Shown here piece after piece: positions 46,769-58,549 of a stretch of DNA of 64,000 nucleotides. Location of the stretch: contig OW203729.1 in the NCBI GenBank assembly GCA_934045075.1, positions 9,895,704 through 9,959,703 of the forward strand, given 5' to 3'. This DNA is from Yponomeuta sedellus (Eukaryota > Arthropoda > Insecta > Lepidoptera > Yponomeutidae). Position numbers and translations under genes: made by a program. Positions within the stretch are counted from its first letter, which is position 1; every line of letters starts with the position of its first letter. The notes beneath the pieces are model-generated. The model had not been told where the DNA came from. It searched no databases and was given only the letters and a program-made list of their open reading frames with translations.

Positions 46769-46938
46769 TACGCAGTCGGCTTCTTCAGTTTCCTCCTGCT
46801 GTTGATCTGCAGCAAGGGCACTGCCGGTTTCCGCGCCTCGCTGGTGCCGGTCCACGCGGCCTTCGGGATCTTGACCTTCGTGCTTGGCGTTGCCGCCTGC
46901 CTCACCGGACTCACTGAGAAGGCCATCTTTACTCTTGG
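46769..46938 (+). CDS. nemy: Cytochrome b561 (nemy-type), core exon 3: helices 4-5 with the fourth haem His
   Basis: It begins in phase 0 after TTTTCCAG at 46768 and reads YAVGFFSFLLLLICSKGTAG, then FRASLVPVHAAFGILTFVLG, then a stretch ending LTEKAIFTLG. VPVHAAFG holds the fourth haem-ligand His of the b561 core, so all four ligands are present across the three core exons. The exon ends with two leftover bases (GG) before GTATGG at 46939. This phase-2 end is compatible with both downstream terminal exons, each of which supplies the third base of a Gly codon. Reading through the donor stays open for ten more codons to a second GTAGGT, but that site would put both terminal exons out of frame, so it was not chosen. 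Confidence 0.92.
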
Positions 46939-48079
46939 GTATGGCACTATACACTTACAAATCTGCAGGGTAGGTCGAAAGTTTAATCATAAAATATAGC
47001 TTGATCCATAAAAAAGACAGTGGTTGGTGTAGTTTTCCAACATTGTTGGATTGTTGCGTATAGCCGACTATCCATTTAGTGTTTAGGCCAACAAAATAAT
47101 TCATGTGGATCAAGCTACATGTTACAGGCAGTACGGTCGAATGATTTTCCGAATAAGGGTACGATTGCAATCCATCCAGCTACCAGATATGGTCTCCACT
47201 AAATGAAGTTGGTTTTGCTAACGAGAACAGCACCAACTGAAGAAGAAAAACCGCTCATGGGAAAGGTAAATTGAGCAAAAAGGTGAAAAATAGGAGAAAG
47301 ATTTAGTTTGCACCAATTCTAGTTTAATTTTCTTAACATTTTCCAAATAGCTTAATTTGTGTTCAATTAGTTATGATCATGTTAACTCTTTGTTTCTTGG
47401 CTGTGCACGTCTCTACGTCATTTACTAGTTATTTGTTGTCTTGCGCATGCAACGTCCAAGTCACTTCAGTCTTGTGTAAGAATTAAACGGTGTCTAACCT
47501 TAGGCAATGTGACCATTACTAACTTCAAAGTCATGAATAGAACAAGTCGTGAGTACAATTATCTACCGATGTGATTGCCAAAGCTGGTCCTAGTAGACCG
47601 TTAACTGGGAAAGGGACCTGCTTTGGTATTTAGAATTTAGTTAAGAGGTTCTAATAACAAGAACGTTTCAACTTTTAGTTGTTAACAAAACAACCTCTTT
47701 AGTGTTTACTAACCGCCTGCCGTTTGCTCAAGCCGTCTACCCTTACGTTTGTCGTGCCAAGTTAAACACTGTTTAAAACTTCCAACCACCTTTGTCACAG
47801 TTTGGTTGCACGATTTTGCCACCTAATTTGTACCTACAACCAGAAGGAAAGCTCTCGCTTTGTTTTCATTTAAAAAACGCATAATGCTGTAAAGTTTGTT
47901 GATACTTGCTACGATATCTCCTGTACTACAAAAACTTTGATATTGACCGAAAAATAATACTTTAAACATCATTGCTTCAGCTAAGAGCGGAGAGCTACTT
48001 CTGGTCGTACGTCGCTACGTCAATTCAGTTTTTCTTGCTTGTTCTTGTGTTTGTCTGCTTCATGTGAGCGTTTCCACAG
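46939..48079 (+). other. b561 intron between core exon 3 and terminal exon version 1
   Basis: Starts GTATGG and ends GTTTCCACAG. Unique AT-rich sequence; no repeat or extra exon recognised. Confidence 0.6.
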
Positions 48080-48242
48080 CGCGGAGAGGTACAGCGGTCT
48101 TCCGGACGAGGGGGTGATCATGAATGCGATCGGAGTGGCCATGGTCGCCATTTTGGCCGTCGTCATGTACATCGCGTCGCGCGACAAGTTCCGCGCGCCT
48201 GCGACACGTGACGGCCACATAAGGGCTTCCGTTGACTTGTAG
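48080..48242 (+). CDS. nemy: Cytochrome b561 (nemy-type), terminal exon version 1: helix 6 and C-terminus
   Basis: Joined to core exon 3 (GG|C gives Gly) it reads AERYSGLPDEGVIMNAIGVA, continues through a hydrophobic helix (MVAILAVVMYIA) and ends in a cytosolic tail SRDKFRAPATRDGHIRASVDL and a TAG at 48240. The pattern L-x-E-G-x-x-x-N-x-x-G before helix 6 is typical of animal b561 proteins, so this copy looks like the ancestral form. The acceptor is GCGTTTCCACAG at 48079. With the three core exons it gives 256 residues, before the missing N-terminus. A homologous terminal exon lies 2.2 kb downstream. The first AATAAA after the stop is at 48969, and the intervening sequence contains a foldback element at about 48416-48748. 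Confidence 0.88.
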
Positions 48243-48990
48243 AGATCTTCGAGGTCCTGCCTATAATGCTTTTGCTGTGAGCCGGCTCAGATTCTAAAGA
48301 TGGCTTCCAACGTTATTGAGATTTACGGTGTTTACTCTTCGAAAAAAGTTTCGTGAAGGAAAATATGATTTCTTCTTCAATTGACGGAGCAATGGGTAGC
48401 CTCTTGCTCTGGGTAGCCCCTTAAGAGACTCCTTCAAAGAGCTATTCCCGTACAAAGGAAGTTTGTTTTTTATTTGCAAACTACATGGCGGATTGCAATG
48501 AAACTTTGCCTATTAGTTTAGAGAAGACAAATCGAGGTTTCATCGTGCTTACAACTAAGAACAGAAAAAAAAATTGTCTTATAAAACTTTTTATAGAAAC
48601 TATTGTCACGGCATAGTTTACTCTTGATAAGTTGATTTCCAAGGTCTTCTAAAGGCTAAGTTTCATTGCCATCCGATGTGACGTTGGTATAACATAAAAG
48701 CCAAACTACCTTTGTATGTGAATTGTTCCTTGAGAGAGTGCCTTAAAGCTGCTTTTACGTCTGGCATCCTTTCTGCTCGCCATTCTCACATTTTAAAGAT
48801 AGTAAAATATTGATGTACTTACAGACTCTTTAAGGGCTAAGAGTCTGTAAGCGCATAAAAATTAACGGTGTTATTTATAAAAAAATCCTTGAAACTGTCG
48901 ACAAACAGTTATTAAAATTAGTTATTTGTGTTCAAGTTTTCACAAGGAAAAGACGTAACCACAGATTTAATAAACTGTCTCTGAGAAGTA
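48243..48990 (+). other. Probable 3' UTR of terminal exon version 1
   Basis: Non-coding AT-rich sequence directly after the TAG of the first b561 terminal exon, ending just past AATAAA at 48969-48974; a second AATAAA occurs at 49657. It contains an inverted-repeat element (about 48416-48748) that would fold into a long stem in the transcript. The extent is inferred from the poly(A) signals only. Confidence 0.4.
48416..48748. mobile_element. Inverted-repeat element in the probable b561 3' UTR
   Basis: The left end GAGCTATTCCCGTACAAAGG and the right end ACCTTTGTATGTGAATTGTT are imperfect inverted repeats matching the outer ends of the element at 58550-58970; the interior is non-coding. Confidence 0.5.
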
Positions 48991-50405
48991 CTTTAGTGAA
49001 TCATGATTTCCAAATAAGACCATAAAACTATTGTATAAAATGTCCGTAATCTTACTTACTAATAACGTTTGAGACCAGACCACGTTTTAAACGTACCTGC
49101 TTACACATAATATTAAAATCATTTTAAAATGTGCGAGCGTGGCGGATAAACGACGTAAGTTAAATTTAAGACGAGGCATATTTTAGTAGGTACCTACCTA
49201 TTGTAGCGCAATGTTGAGTGAAAAGTACCTATCATAAGTTTTTACTACTCATTTTATATCTAAGTAGGCTTCTGTTTGTTACGAATAAAATAGCTACTCT
49301 GATGAAAGTATCCACAGAAATCGCATTTCGATTGATGTCATTCCAGCATTTGTTTTCATTTAAAAACTGTGTGTATGTGCAGCATGCGTGTTTGTATATG
49401 CTTTAATTATAAATACCTACATAGTATTAAGGTCTTGTACGAAAATAGTTACTTATTTAAACCATGTACCTAAAGTTACTAAAACTTTCGTAAACATTAC
49501 ACATTTTTAAATTAATTTCGGAATCACTAAGGTAAATGATTTTTTGTCGGAAGAGTGGTGAGTAGAAACGGAGCTCGCGTCGTGGTTTAATCTTCTCTGA
49601 TTCAAGCAAGTGATTCCGAAATTAAGTTAAGAACGTGTAGGCAAAGGTATTCTATAAATAAATATAGATTTTATTAATGTTATTGACAGATAAGTTAAGG
49701 GAGTGACTGATTGGAGATATTTCCGAGAATTTAAATAAACTGTTTCCTAAAATATTACTTTAATGATCTTAGTAAGTGGATAAGCATATTCTCTTCACCC
49801 ATGAGGCTTAAAATATTTAGATTTTCAATGAAACATTGGTCTGTATCAGATCAAATCATAGTTGTAATTGCATAATTGTGTTTAAATTTTGTTTCTATTG
49901 TATTTTAATTTCAGTTTTATTTAGCTCACATTATACTTAGCACAAATTCACGAAAAAATCAGTTTTTATTTCATATCTGTTTGCATGCTTGCTTAATTTG
50001 TCAACTATTTGACTAGCACTGTCACTAACAAGAGCATAATCAAATATCTAGTTGTAAGTATGTAGGTATATGTATTATTGATACCTACCTAACTCCACAG
50101 GGTTATTGTTAAACTGCGCAATTTATGATATACGAAAAAAAAAATAACCTTATTGGTAATTATGAAATATTTTAAAGCTTATAATTTAATTATTTAAATT
50201 TAGATAAATACCCGTCTCTAACAAGTCTAACCCAGCCGCCCCTTTATACAATTTTGTACTTTGCTTTCCAGGAATTGTTCTGCTTGAATTCTATTTTAAA
50301 GATACCTACTAACAAGCCCGCCACTTCAAAGATTTCGTATTACCGCCCTTAAGTTTATTTATCTTATTGGCCTAACTAACCATGGGGCATGCGGTGTACC
50401 AACAG

Positions 50406-50556
50406 GCAGGAGGTGTACTCTTCGCTGTCGGAGGAGTCGATCGTGATGAACGCCATTGGCGTGGGCATCGTGGCCGTGGCCATCGTGGTCCTCTACACCG
50501 TGCGCGGCACCGGAGGCTACCGCCTCCGCAAGGTTGCGGCACAACATCCGAGCTAA
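50406..50556 (+). CDS. nemy: Cytochrome b561 (nemy-type), terminal exon version 2 (alternative helix 6 and C-terminus)
   Basis: Joined to core exon 3 (GG|G gives Gly) it reads QEVYSSLSEESIVMNAIGVG, continues through a helix (IVAVAIVVLYTV) and ends with a basic tail RGTGGYRLRKVAAQHPS and TAA at 50554. It is clearly homologous to the exon at 48080-48242: both have YS-x-L-x-(D/E)-E, then (I/V)MNAIGV, then a short Val/Ala/Ile helix, but the C-terminal tails are unrelated. The acceptor is GTACCAACAG at 50405. In the same phase and with its own stop, it is best explained as a mutually exclusive alternative last exon. The alternative is that it is the only last exon used and version 1 is a decaying duplicate, or the reverse; both are intact here. 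An AATAAA lies at 51137. Confidence 0.85.
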
Positions 50557-51160
50557 GCGACCACAGAGCAACCAACATCATTCTGTTAGCCATCACTGGA
50601 ACTTTCCTTTTCGCACACAATTCGCTCGCTGAAATCGGAACGCGCCCGCCGCCATCTTGGTTTTCCTTCCCGCGCAAAAAGTTTGACATTGACAGATCTT
50701 TTTTCTGGTTTTGGCGGCGATTTGTGCGTTCATTTATTCTATTTAACATGTCTCGTTCCTACAGAAAGCAATGTTGCGAATGATTTAGGTTCACATTTAA
50801 AATTTAGACAAGTGAAATTCTGTTATCGTTGTAATCATGAGTTTCTCGAAGTTAAAAATTGTAAAGTGAAATTGTTAACTTTAGGTTGAAAAGGTTTTTA
50901 TATCGGTTGATAAAATTATAATTGATTACGGTTGTGCGTTATTCCTCCGGTGAAATGTTTATTGCCTACTTATAAAATTAATTACTTACTTGCCGTAATT
51001 TTTGCGGAGGTGTCCAAATTATTTCGACTGATATCTTCAGACGGAACGTTTTCCAAGTCTTGTATTACGTTAGTGTTTAAATATCTACACGTTGAAATGA
51101 ACCTCTCGTTCATTAGGTACCTACCTACCTATTATGAATAAATTTAAAGAAAAGCTCAAT
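50557..51160 (+). other. Probable 3' UTR of terminal exon version 2
   Basis: Non-coding sequence after the TAA of the second b561 terminal exon; the first half is GC-richer than the intergenic background and the second half AT-rich. AATAAA at 51137-51142 is the first standard poly(A) signal. The open frames across the stop region are antisense or shifted shadows of the exon. The extent is inferred. Confidence 0.4.
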
Positions 51161-52947
51161 TTCTAAACCACATTGCGTTGAGTAATTATTTTAACCGTAC
51201 GAAACGAACAGTTTCGTACCTTACATACAGAGGATTTGTGAAATGTGCTAGTATAAGAGAATATTTAAGTATTTTTATCAACTTAGCACAAAGCAAATAC
51301 ACCATAGTTAATTAATTATTTTCAATGGAATTGTACTCGCTGTGCTGTGGTTTAGCTATAATGTTAGAATACTTATTTATAATTGTAACGCGATTAGATC
51401 AAAACTTCTACATAATTAAGCTGTAGGCATTACTTCCGCGGTACAGAATAAGGTCGCAAACTATATCTCTAAATTTTTTGTTCCAATATCATTATCTAAA
51501 CAGAACCAGGTTAAAAGTTTCCACATTGTGTTCTTTCAAACATACATAACCCAGAGGCCATACAAAAACATAGGTAGGTACGGACGTACCTGCTTGTATA
51601 ATCTAGTAGATAATTTGTTAAGAATAGTTAGGTTTAGTAAGTGACTTGTATATACATTTTTAAATCTAATTAATGTAACGTGCGAGTGTTCGATAGATGT
51701 AGATTGTGATGGATTTGTAGCGAACAATTTTAACATTTTTGTAATAATTTATTAAAATCATTAAAGCGCAAGGTCATCGGATCATTTTCAACTTTTGCGA
51801 TTAAAAGATACGAAAATTTGATAAAAATAACGAAAAATTTGTAAATTAAGTTAGGTCTTAAATTTCAAAGTATAAATCCAAATTATAAATACTTAATAGA
51901 TAGCTGAGCGACATTCAGCTACAATAAATAATTTATTTATTGTAACCTAGCGTAACACCTCTTTGACAAGTGTTCATCATCCAAGTTGCCAAATTCAGTG
52001 TAATGTCAAGTGGTAATACCGCAGTTATGTAATGTAATGTTGTAATCAATTACTGTGTATTTACATGTAGCGACATTAATGTGTTTATTATAAATATTAT
52101 AGGATAATGCTCAAAGTGTTTACGAGGGGTACATAATTTCGTTTTGGTAGAGTTGATTAAAATTTCTATTAGGTAAATTTTAATATTCCATTTTGTATAT
52201 TGCATTCCAGGCAAAGCATTTAGCGTGGGGCTTGTATTTGACATATTTTGGGAATTTACAATCCGTATAAAGACTGCATTCATAAGTAGGTCCGTTTTAT
52301 ATTTAGGTCACTTACAACAGGTTTCGACGATTTTGCTTAAATAAGAGTATTTACAAGTTTTAAATATTCCAGTTTTTGTGGATCCCTTTGAAGAATTGGG
52401 GCCAAGTTTTATAGAGTTTCCCTTGTGTACAGCTGTTATTGAACAGAATTTCTTTTAGGATACACCCATCTAGTGGTCAACTTTAAATACTTTGTAAACA
52501 TTAATTGATAAAGATTGATGAACGGATTAAATATTGTTTTAAATAACTAACGAAATATATAGTACCTGCTTATTAATGTATAATGTTATAGGGATCTCGC
52601 AGACAATATTGTTTTAGAGATGAATAAACTATGTTGCAGTTGTACCTTCTATAGATATTTGTCGCGCTACTTCGATGTCTGAGTTGATGTAGTATCATTT
52701 TGCTGAAAATTTAGGTTCATGGCGGTTATTGATATTGGTTAGTATGGATTTTATCACTGTTTTAAATTTTTAAATATTTATATGGCATTCATAATGGTAC
52801 ATTAAAATAACTGTAATAATTAATGAGTGGTTTTATTTTAAAACTAAATCCTGCTCTTTAGTATCCTCAAAAAACAATAATTCAATGAAAGATATGCACA
52901 TATTTGAGATATAACATTTTATTTCCATAAAATAATGTATAATAGAT
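51161..52947. other. Intergenic, AT-rich
   Basis: Between the b561 3' end and a foldback element; many AATAAA-like motifs and no coding signal. Confidence 0.5.
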
Positions 52948-53126
52948 AGTTATATATATTAAACGGGTCTAATCGCGATTATTTATTAGGTAAAAGGTAC
53001 CTAATTACCTTATTTCCCGACGTTTCGGCAGCGTTACAGTCGCCGTGGTCTCGGGTCGGGGGCAACTGTAACGCTGCCGTAAGACCCGTTTAATATATAA
53101 CTATGTATGAGTATCGCGAATCATTA
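52948..53126. mobile_element. Foldback element, TTTCCCGACGTTTCGGC family (copy 3)
   Basis: Has the cleanest termini: TTAAACGGGTCTAATCGCGA at the left, and GACCCGTTTAATATATAAC at the right. The core CGTTTCGGCAGCGTTACAGT is followed by a short inverted return AACTGTAACGCTGCCG. Confidence 0.65.
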
Positions 53127-56100
53127 AAAATACTAATATATAATAGAGCAAGTAGATAAAAGTTTAGTGATGTAGCCTCAAAGCAATAAGCTAAGCAAAT
53201 GTAATTATAATTAAAATGTTACCTTGTGCATTTAAGATACAATTTGCTTAAATACGAGTAACAATAGGTAACCCCTAAAATGCAACAAATGCGGATCCTA
53301 TAATATCAGCTCCAATTTTCATAGGACATTAAAATATCGAGAAATTATGTCATGATTTCAGAAAGAGTTACCAAATTTATGGCAGAAAATAACCTTACTT
53401 TACGAAACTAAAAACTACACACCTAATTTAAGAAAAACTAATTAGATATTTGGCTTCCCGTTGAGCACCGTTTAAAAGAACATCACAATAAAAATATCCG
53501 CAGAAACTATTTTGAGAGTAGGTACATTAAATTACTTATTATATTGAAATTTTTTGATCAGATAAGTACATAAAGTGGTAATTTCATATAATAATATATT
53601 ATTCTTGTATAGGTACCATAATACATTTACATAATTAAACTTAAATATATAAGTACGTATTCGTAATATTTAAGTATAAGTTACCTCTATAACTGCGAGG
53701 GGAAGAAACTAAGTCAATCAATACTGGCCATAATGAGAAAATAATAAACCGACTTGAGTTTTAATTGTTTTGCACCGAAAATAAAGTAGTGATGGCTAGC
53801 ATCATAATACCATTGAGTTTTAAGTATAATACCTACCAACAGAAAGAGTATAATGGCGTAATGGCATGTTGCCCAAACAAGTTCAGTTTTACCTGCTTTA
53901 TTGAAGTATTTTTCAGATGACATAAAGAGCATGCACTTATATATGTACCGTTTCTACAACGGCCACTAGATGGCATGATCAAACTCTTTAGTTACACTAG
54001 TGAGAAAAAAAACCCGCAATCGTCCCCAAGCGGCTATAACACACATAGTAATTCAATAGAATGATTTAGCACGGATTTTGCCTCATTCTCTATAGCAAAA
54101 CATGTCATTCTAATATACCAACAGCACTGTAATGTGCTTAGTTAGTAGTATAGATAACAATCGTATCAATGAAACAACCATTACCGAACTAATATCACTC
54201 TATTAATCAAATACGCATTTTCGAAACTCGCACGGACCGATTGTTTTGACGCTTCGATGGGCTTCGTATCTGCATCAGCTTCGTAACCACTGCCTTTAAA
54301 AAAAATCAAATTCCATAATGCTTCAAAACAGCAAAGTAATTGCGGTTTCACATTACGTTGAACTAGTAAATACAGGCAATTTTGAAAACACCAAACTTAG
54401 TATTTTCAAAGTCCTTAATTAGCATATTTTACTCAATGGGAAGACTACATGATCTTCCTTTTAGAAGTCAAAAATAATGATAACGTTAAACGTACAGAAA
54501 AGCTTGTTAGTATAAGGATAGGCACGTCGAGTCGGCGCAAGACAAATCCAGTCCTCAGAATTTACAATAGGTTTAAAACGTTCTTTCAAAAAGTGAAAAG
54601 AATAAACATCAATAATGGTGATATCTAACTATTTTTAGAACCTAGGGCCCAGAAGTAGAACCTACGACTTTTTTCTAAAAACGGCCGTCTTAAGAGGAAA
54701 TCGATTTAAAGCCTGGACACACTAGATCTGATCTGCGAATCTTAAGGTCCAACGTTTAATAACCGTTTAAGGACCACATCACAGTAATTGATATTTTTGA
54801 TGGTCATGTTTTGCAAAAACGTATTACAAAAGAAGACTGGTAATACGTTTTTGGACTGGATTTTTTCCAATTTCCATTTTTTGAATCGCAATTTATCTTA
54901 GAAGTGTTCATTGATACATCAACCGGATTGTTCCTTTGCTTCCCGAACTTGACATACAATTTAGCATGATAAAATTTATTAGTCTGACTACTTAATAACA
55001 ATAATCAAATGTAATACTATTTTAAACTCTAATGACACCCTGAAATTTTGGTCGCATGATTAAAACCAAGGTAACTGGGGATAGACTACAACGGTTATCA
55101 GTAACGTACAATATTAGTTTACTGCAGGTAGAACTATTGAAAAATCACGGTAATAAATTGACTATGGTATGTATTGTTCATAAGTATATTTTGTCCGTAT
55201 GATTTTAAATGTATACAAGGTTACCTTTAAAATGCGCAATTCCTGAAACACGTAATTTATTATTTCACTTTGATATTAAATCTTGTTGTACATTTTATTT
55301 CTTTTACGGATTGCTTTGTAGTGGCGCAGTCTGAAAACAAGACTTAAAACCATATTATCACTTATTAAATCAAATGAACATACTTCTATGTATAGCAACA
55401 ATCTACCAGAGCCTGCGACATTGGTAGGTATTGTACTACTCCATAAGCGCATATTTGATAACACTATGTAAACAATGATATCTACTAATGATATTACCAT
55501 TGAATTTAAAGTAAAGTCATTAGGTTTTTTCACTTTTATTTGAAGAAAAATAAAACTATCAGGGAAATATGCTTTCGTTATTTCACAAAAAAAATCTTAG
55601 TTACAATTTTATCAACGAGCGACGTCAGCGCCTGGATCCAAAAAAAGCTATTGAATGATCTTTTAAAGTCAATGCGTAATAACGCAAAAAATATCAAGTA
55701 AAAAAAACTTACACAACATAAGTTGTTGCAAAACCTACACGAAATCGCGCCTGTATCTTGGAGGGGTATACAGTCACCAGGCAATAACACTTGAATTAAC
55801 GTGTTTCCGAAATGGCGCATTTTAAAGTCAACCATGTTTATTTAGTCCATCGTAACTACTACGTTATGTTAGCGTATTACGAATAACCCTATGGGAAAAC
55901 CCGACAAGCCAAAACATTGCTTTCGGAGGTATTATTAAGTATTACCCCAATGAAACCACAAACAATTCATCTGGCTATGTTTAGAATAATAATTGGAAGT
56001 TTAACTTTAATAAGGCCAGTCAGTTAGGCCATGAAATGCTGTTAATACATTATTACCATGGAATGTGGACTAAACCGACAAATCGGTGACTTACTTTATT

Positions 56101-56381
56101 ACGTATGATTTAATTGATAAGTTTTATAGCAGACGAGACATACAGAGATCTTTGGTAGATTCGATATAGCATAAATTCACATTTTGAGATGGCACAATAT
56201 ATACATTTATCTTCACTACACTCAGAAAGTAATTAATTTTACGTAACAACCATATAGAGTATGATGATCAAAAATTTTAAGAATCATATACATGACAAGT
56301 CTTCCGAATTTAAAATAGAATATTTTTACCTTTTGAAATAGGTAACTACATCGTAAACTTCATATTTTATAATACTATTAA
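53127..56381. other. Intergenic, AT-rich
   Basis: Two minus-strand frames of 85 codons (55276-55533, 55578-55835); the second is followed by a good donor motif TGT|GTAAGT, but no homologous domain is recognised. Otherwise nothing seen. Confidence 0.45.
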
Positions 56382-56548
56382 CAGACGATCGAACTTGGTA
56401 CGGTCCGGACGCCGGATTCGGTGCTCTCCATACCATATCCGTTCGTCTGGAAAGTTGTCTGCCGAACATAATTAGCGCTATTTCGTGTTCGCTCGGTCTG
56501 ATGGTACGTCCAATCCGCTCTCCGGCCCGTACTAAGTTCGATCGTCTA
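56382..56548. mobile_element. MITE with ~20-bp inverted repeats
   Basis: CAGACGATCGAACTTGGTAC at the left is matched in inverse by GTACTAAGTTCGATCGTCTA at the right with one internal mismatch. The 167-bp interior is GC-richer than its surroundings and contains no gene. The superfamily is unclear; no convincing target duplication. Confidence 0.6.
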
Positions 56549-56974
56549 TTGATACTAAAGCGAATTTGCAAATAGATTATATAATTACATAGGGTATAAT
56601 AAATTTCATTTAAGTTTCCAACCAATCTTAATCTCAGCACAACCATCAACGAGAAATAGATAAATGCTTTCAAACAAACGATCCAATTTGTATGCGGGTG
56701 AGTGCATTTCGCAAAACTCGGTAATCATTCACTTACCATATTATATTACCCTCTAGGGATTCTTTACCAAACTTAACATGTTGTATTGCACACATCAAAC
56801 ATCAAAGACCATAATTAGATCGGTGTTAACCAACGCATACTTATACATATCGCCACACAACACCGGTACATTAAATCAGTTTACGTTTTCCCATCTTACA
56901 ACAGGGCGGCGACGGGCGATCGTTAAGTACTTTCGAAGTTAGAGACTATAACTAACTGCAAAAAACTATGAATG

Positions 56975-57180
56975 TCGACCTCTGTGGCGTAGCAGTAGCG
57001 CGTCTGCCTACCATGCAAGAGGTCCCGGGTTCGAATCCCGGCTGGAAACAAAAAAAAAAGTCCAGGTCTTGGATGTTTACTTGTTTGAGATGTCGTTGTT
57101 TCTGGTTCCCACGACACAGGGTATCCTAGTGTCGGCCAGAAGCAATGTATTTGTCAGTGTGTAAAATGTTATGTTATTAT
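56975..57180 (+). mobile_element. tRNA-derived SINE, family B
   Basis: The tRNA-like head TGTGGCGTAGCAGTAGCGCG ... GTCCCGGGTTCGAATCCCGG is followed by an A-tract, the body CCAGGTCTTGGATGTTTAC, GACACAGGGTATCCTAGTG and a TGTTATG-type tail. A second copy lies at 57662. Confidence 0.75.
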
Positions 57181-57518
57181 GGCAATTGTTTAAAAAATAC
57201 AAACGCCCGACTGCGTAAAAAGTGTTAATGTAAGTATTACTTTTAATATTTTAATATACCCATCACTGTCTCAGTTAACACGAATCGAACCTTTTAAGAT
57301 AAAATCCATTAAGCACAGTAACATAGATATATACATACATACGCTAGAAAAACATACCCTCCTTCAAGCCCAGTCGGCTAGAACATCGGTTGTCATGAAG
57401 GCTCCTTGGCCGCATGTCGGCCGGTCGTATTATATCTCTAACTTTGAAAGTATTTAACTTTTATTTTAGTGCTGAAAGGTTGACGAATGAAATATATCGA
57501 GCGTATGTGTAATGGCCT

Positions 57519-57642
57519 CTACATCTACGTAATGAGATGATTAATTTATACAGCGTCCAGTGGTATCTTCACTCACATTAGATGGGTGAAGGGATCACTC
57601 GGATGCTGTAGTGCCTAGGATATGGTTTGCGTGCGTGTGTGA
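57519..57642 (+). repeat. Dispersed repeat (CTACGTAATGAGATGATT family)
   Basis: CATCTACGTAATGAGATGAT, CAGCGTCCAGTGGTATCTTC, GATGCTGTAGTGCC; it stops just before a family B SINE. Confidence 0.5.
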
Positions 57643-57661
57643 AGCCTGGAAAATGCCAAGC

Positions 57662-57875
57662 CTGGCGACCTCTGTGGCGTAGCGGTAGCGTCTGCCTACC
57701 ATGCAAGAGGTCCCGGGTTCGAATCCTGGCTGGAGATAAAAAAAAAACCCCAGGTCTTGGATGTTTACATGTTTGTGATGTCGTTGTTTCTGATTCCCAC
57801 GACACAGGGTGTCCTAGTGTGGGGTCAGAAGCAATGTATGTGCCATTATGTAAATGTTATGTTATGTTATGCAGG
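57662..57875 (+). mobile_element. tRNA-derived SINE, family B
   Basis: Same structure as the copy at 56975, with a TGTTATGTTATGTTATG tail. Two bases are missing in the D-arm region (GCGGTAGCGTCTGCC), so the promoter is slightly damaged. The open frames here on both strands are spurious. Confidence 0.75.
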
Positions 57876-58084
57876 GCAATACGGCTTTTTTTTCTTAGCA
57901 TATTGTGTGTTTAGTTTGAAGTTATGTAAGTTTCAATTTCTGAACCGGTAATAAATATATTTCATTTTCATTTTCGAAAACCATGAAGCAGGCCTATGTC
58001 CTACAGTGTGCGTCATATGGCTGATGATAATGATAAGCGTATGTGTGGAAGGCAGAAGTGTTTCTTTGTCTTTTTTCAAATGTT

Positions 58085-58345
58085 TTCTTCAACGACCAAT
58101 GAACGTAGACGAAGCGAAGGAGATCTGTCAGGACCATGGCCAGAGACAGACCCTGATCTCTGTCTACCCCTCCGGGATACAGGCGTGAGATTATGTTATG
58201 ATTGTTTACTTAAGTTTGTATCGTTGCGCCGCACATCGCCGATCCGCTGCAATGTGGATAGCCCGTTTGACGTAGGTATTAAGTGTACTTCTTCCTGGTT
58301 CCAACTCACGTGTGCACAGCAAACACAGAGTGGACAATCACAATA
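58085..58345 (+). mobile_element. Retroposon 3' tail (family D)
   Basis: GAGATCTGTCAGGACCATGG, CTGTCTACCCCTCCGGGATA and GTGTACTTCTTCCTGGTTCC with ACAATCACAATAAACAT. Related pieces at 2125-2265 and 60650-60800. Remnant reading frames (EICQDHG, ISVYPSGIQA) hint at a decayed ORF end. Confidence 0.5.
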
Positions 58346-58549
58346 AACATTCCAATAGAAAAAATCCACAAAAAAAATGTTTTAATATAATCGGGGAGGC
58401 CATGTCCAAGCACCCCATGTTCTAACTTTCATATAAACTACACATTCTGATTTTGTAAGACTAGAAAATACATAAGCACAAACATTAACATAGGCGTATA
58501 GACTCGGATACATTATGAAAAGGGATTAATCTGCGTTAGTATTATTGGC

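Noticed and set aside
46597..46954. Minus-strand frames of 105-116 codons
   Set aside because: Antisense to b561 core exon 3, whose plus-strand product is clearly recognisable.
46939..46969. Second possible donor (AGG|GTAGGT) extending b561 core exon 3
   Set aside because: It ends in phase 0, which would read both terminal exons out of frame and destroy helix 6.
50382..50783. 133-codon open frame across the second terminal exon
   Set aside because: It is a shifted-frame shadow of the b561 exon; the correct frame gives the conserved MNAIGV helix and a stop at 50556.
55276..55835. Two minus-strand frames considered as chemoreceptor exons
   Set aside because: Hydrophobic AT-driven residues and one good donor motif, but no recognisable receptor signature and no consistent splice phase.
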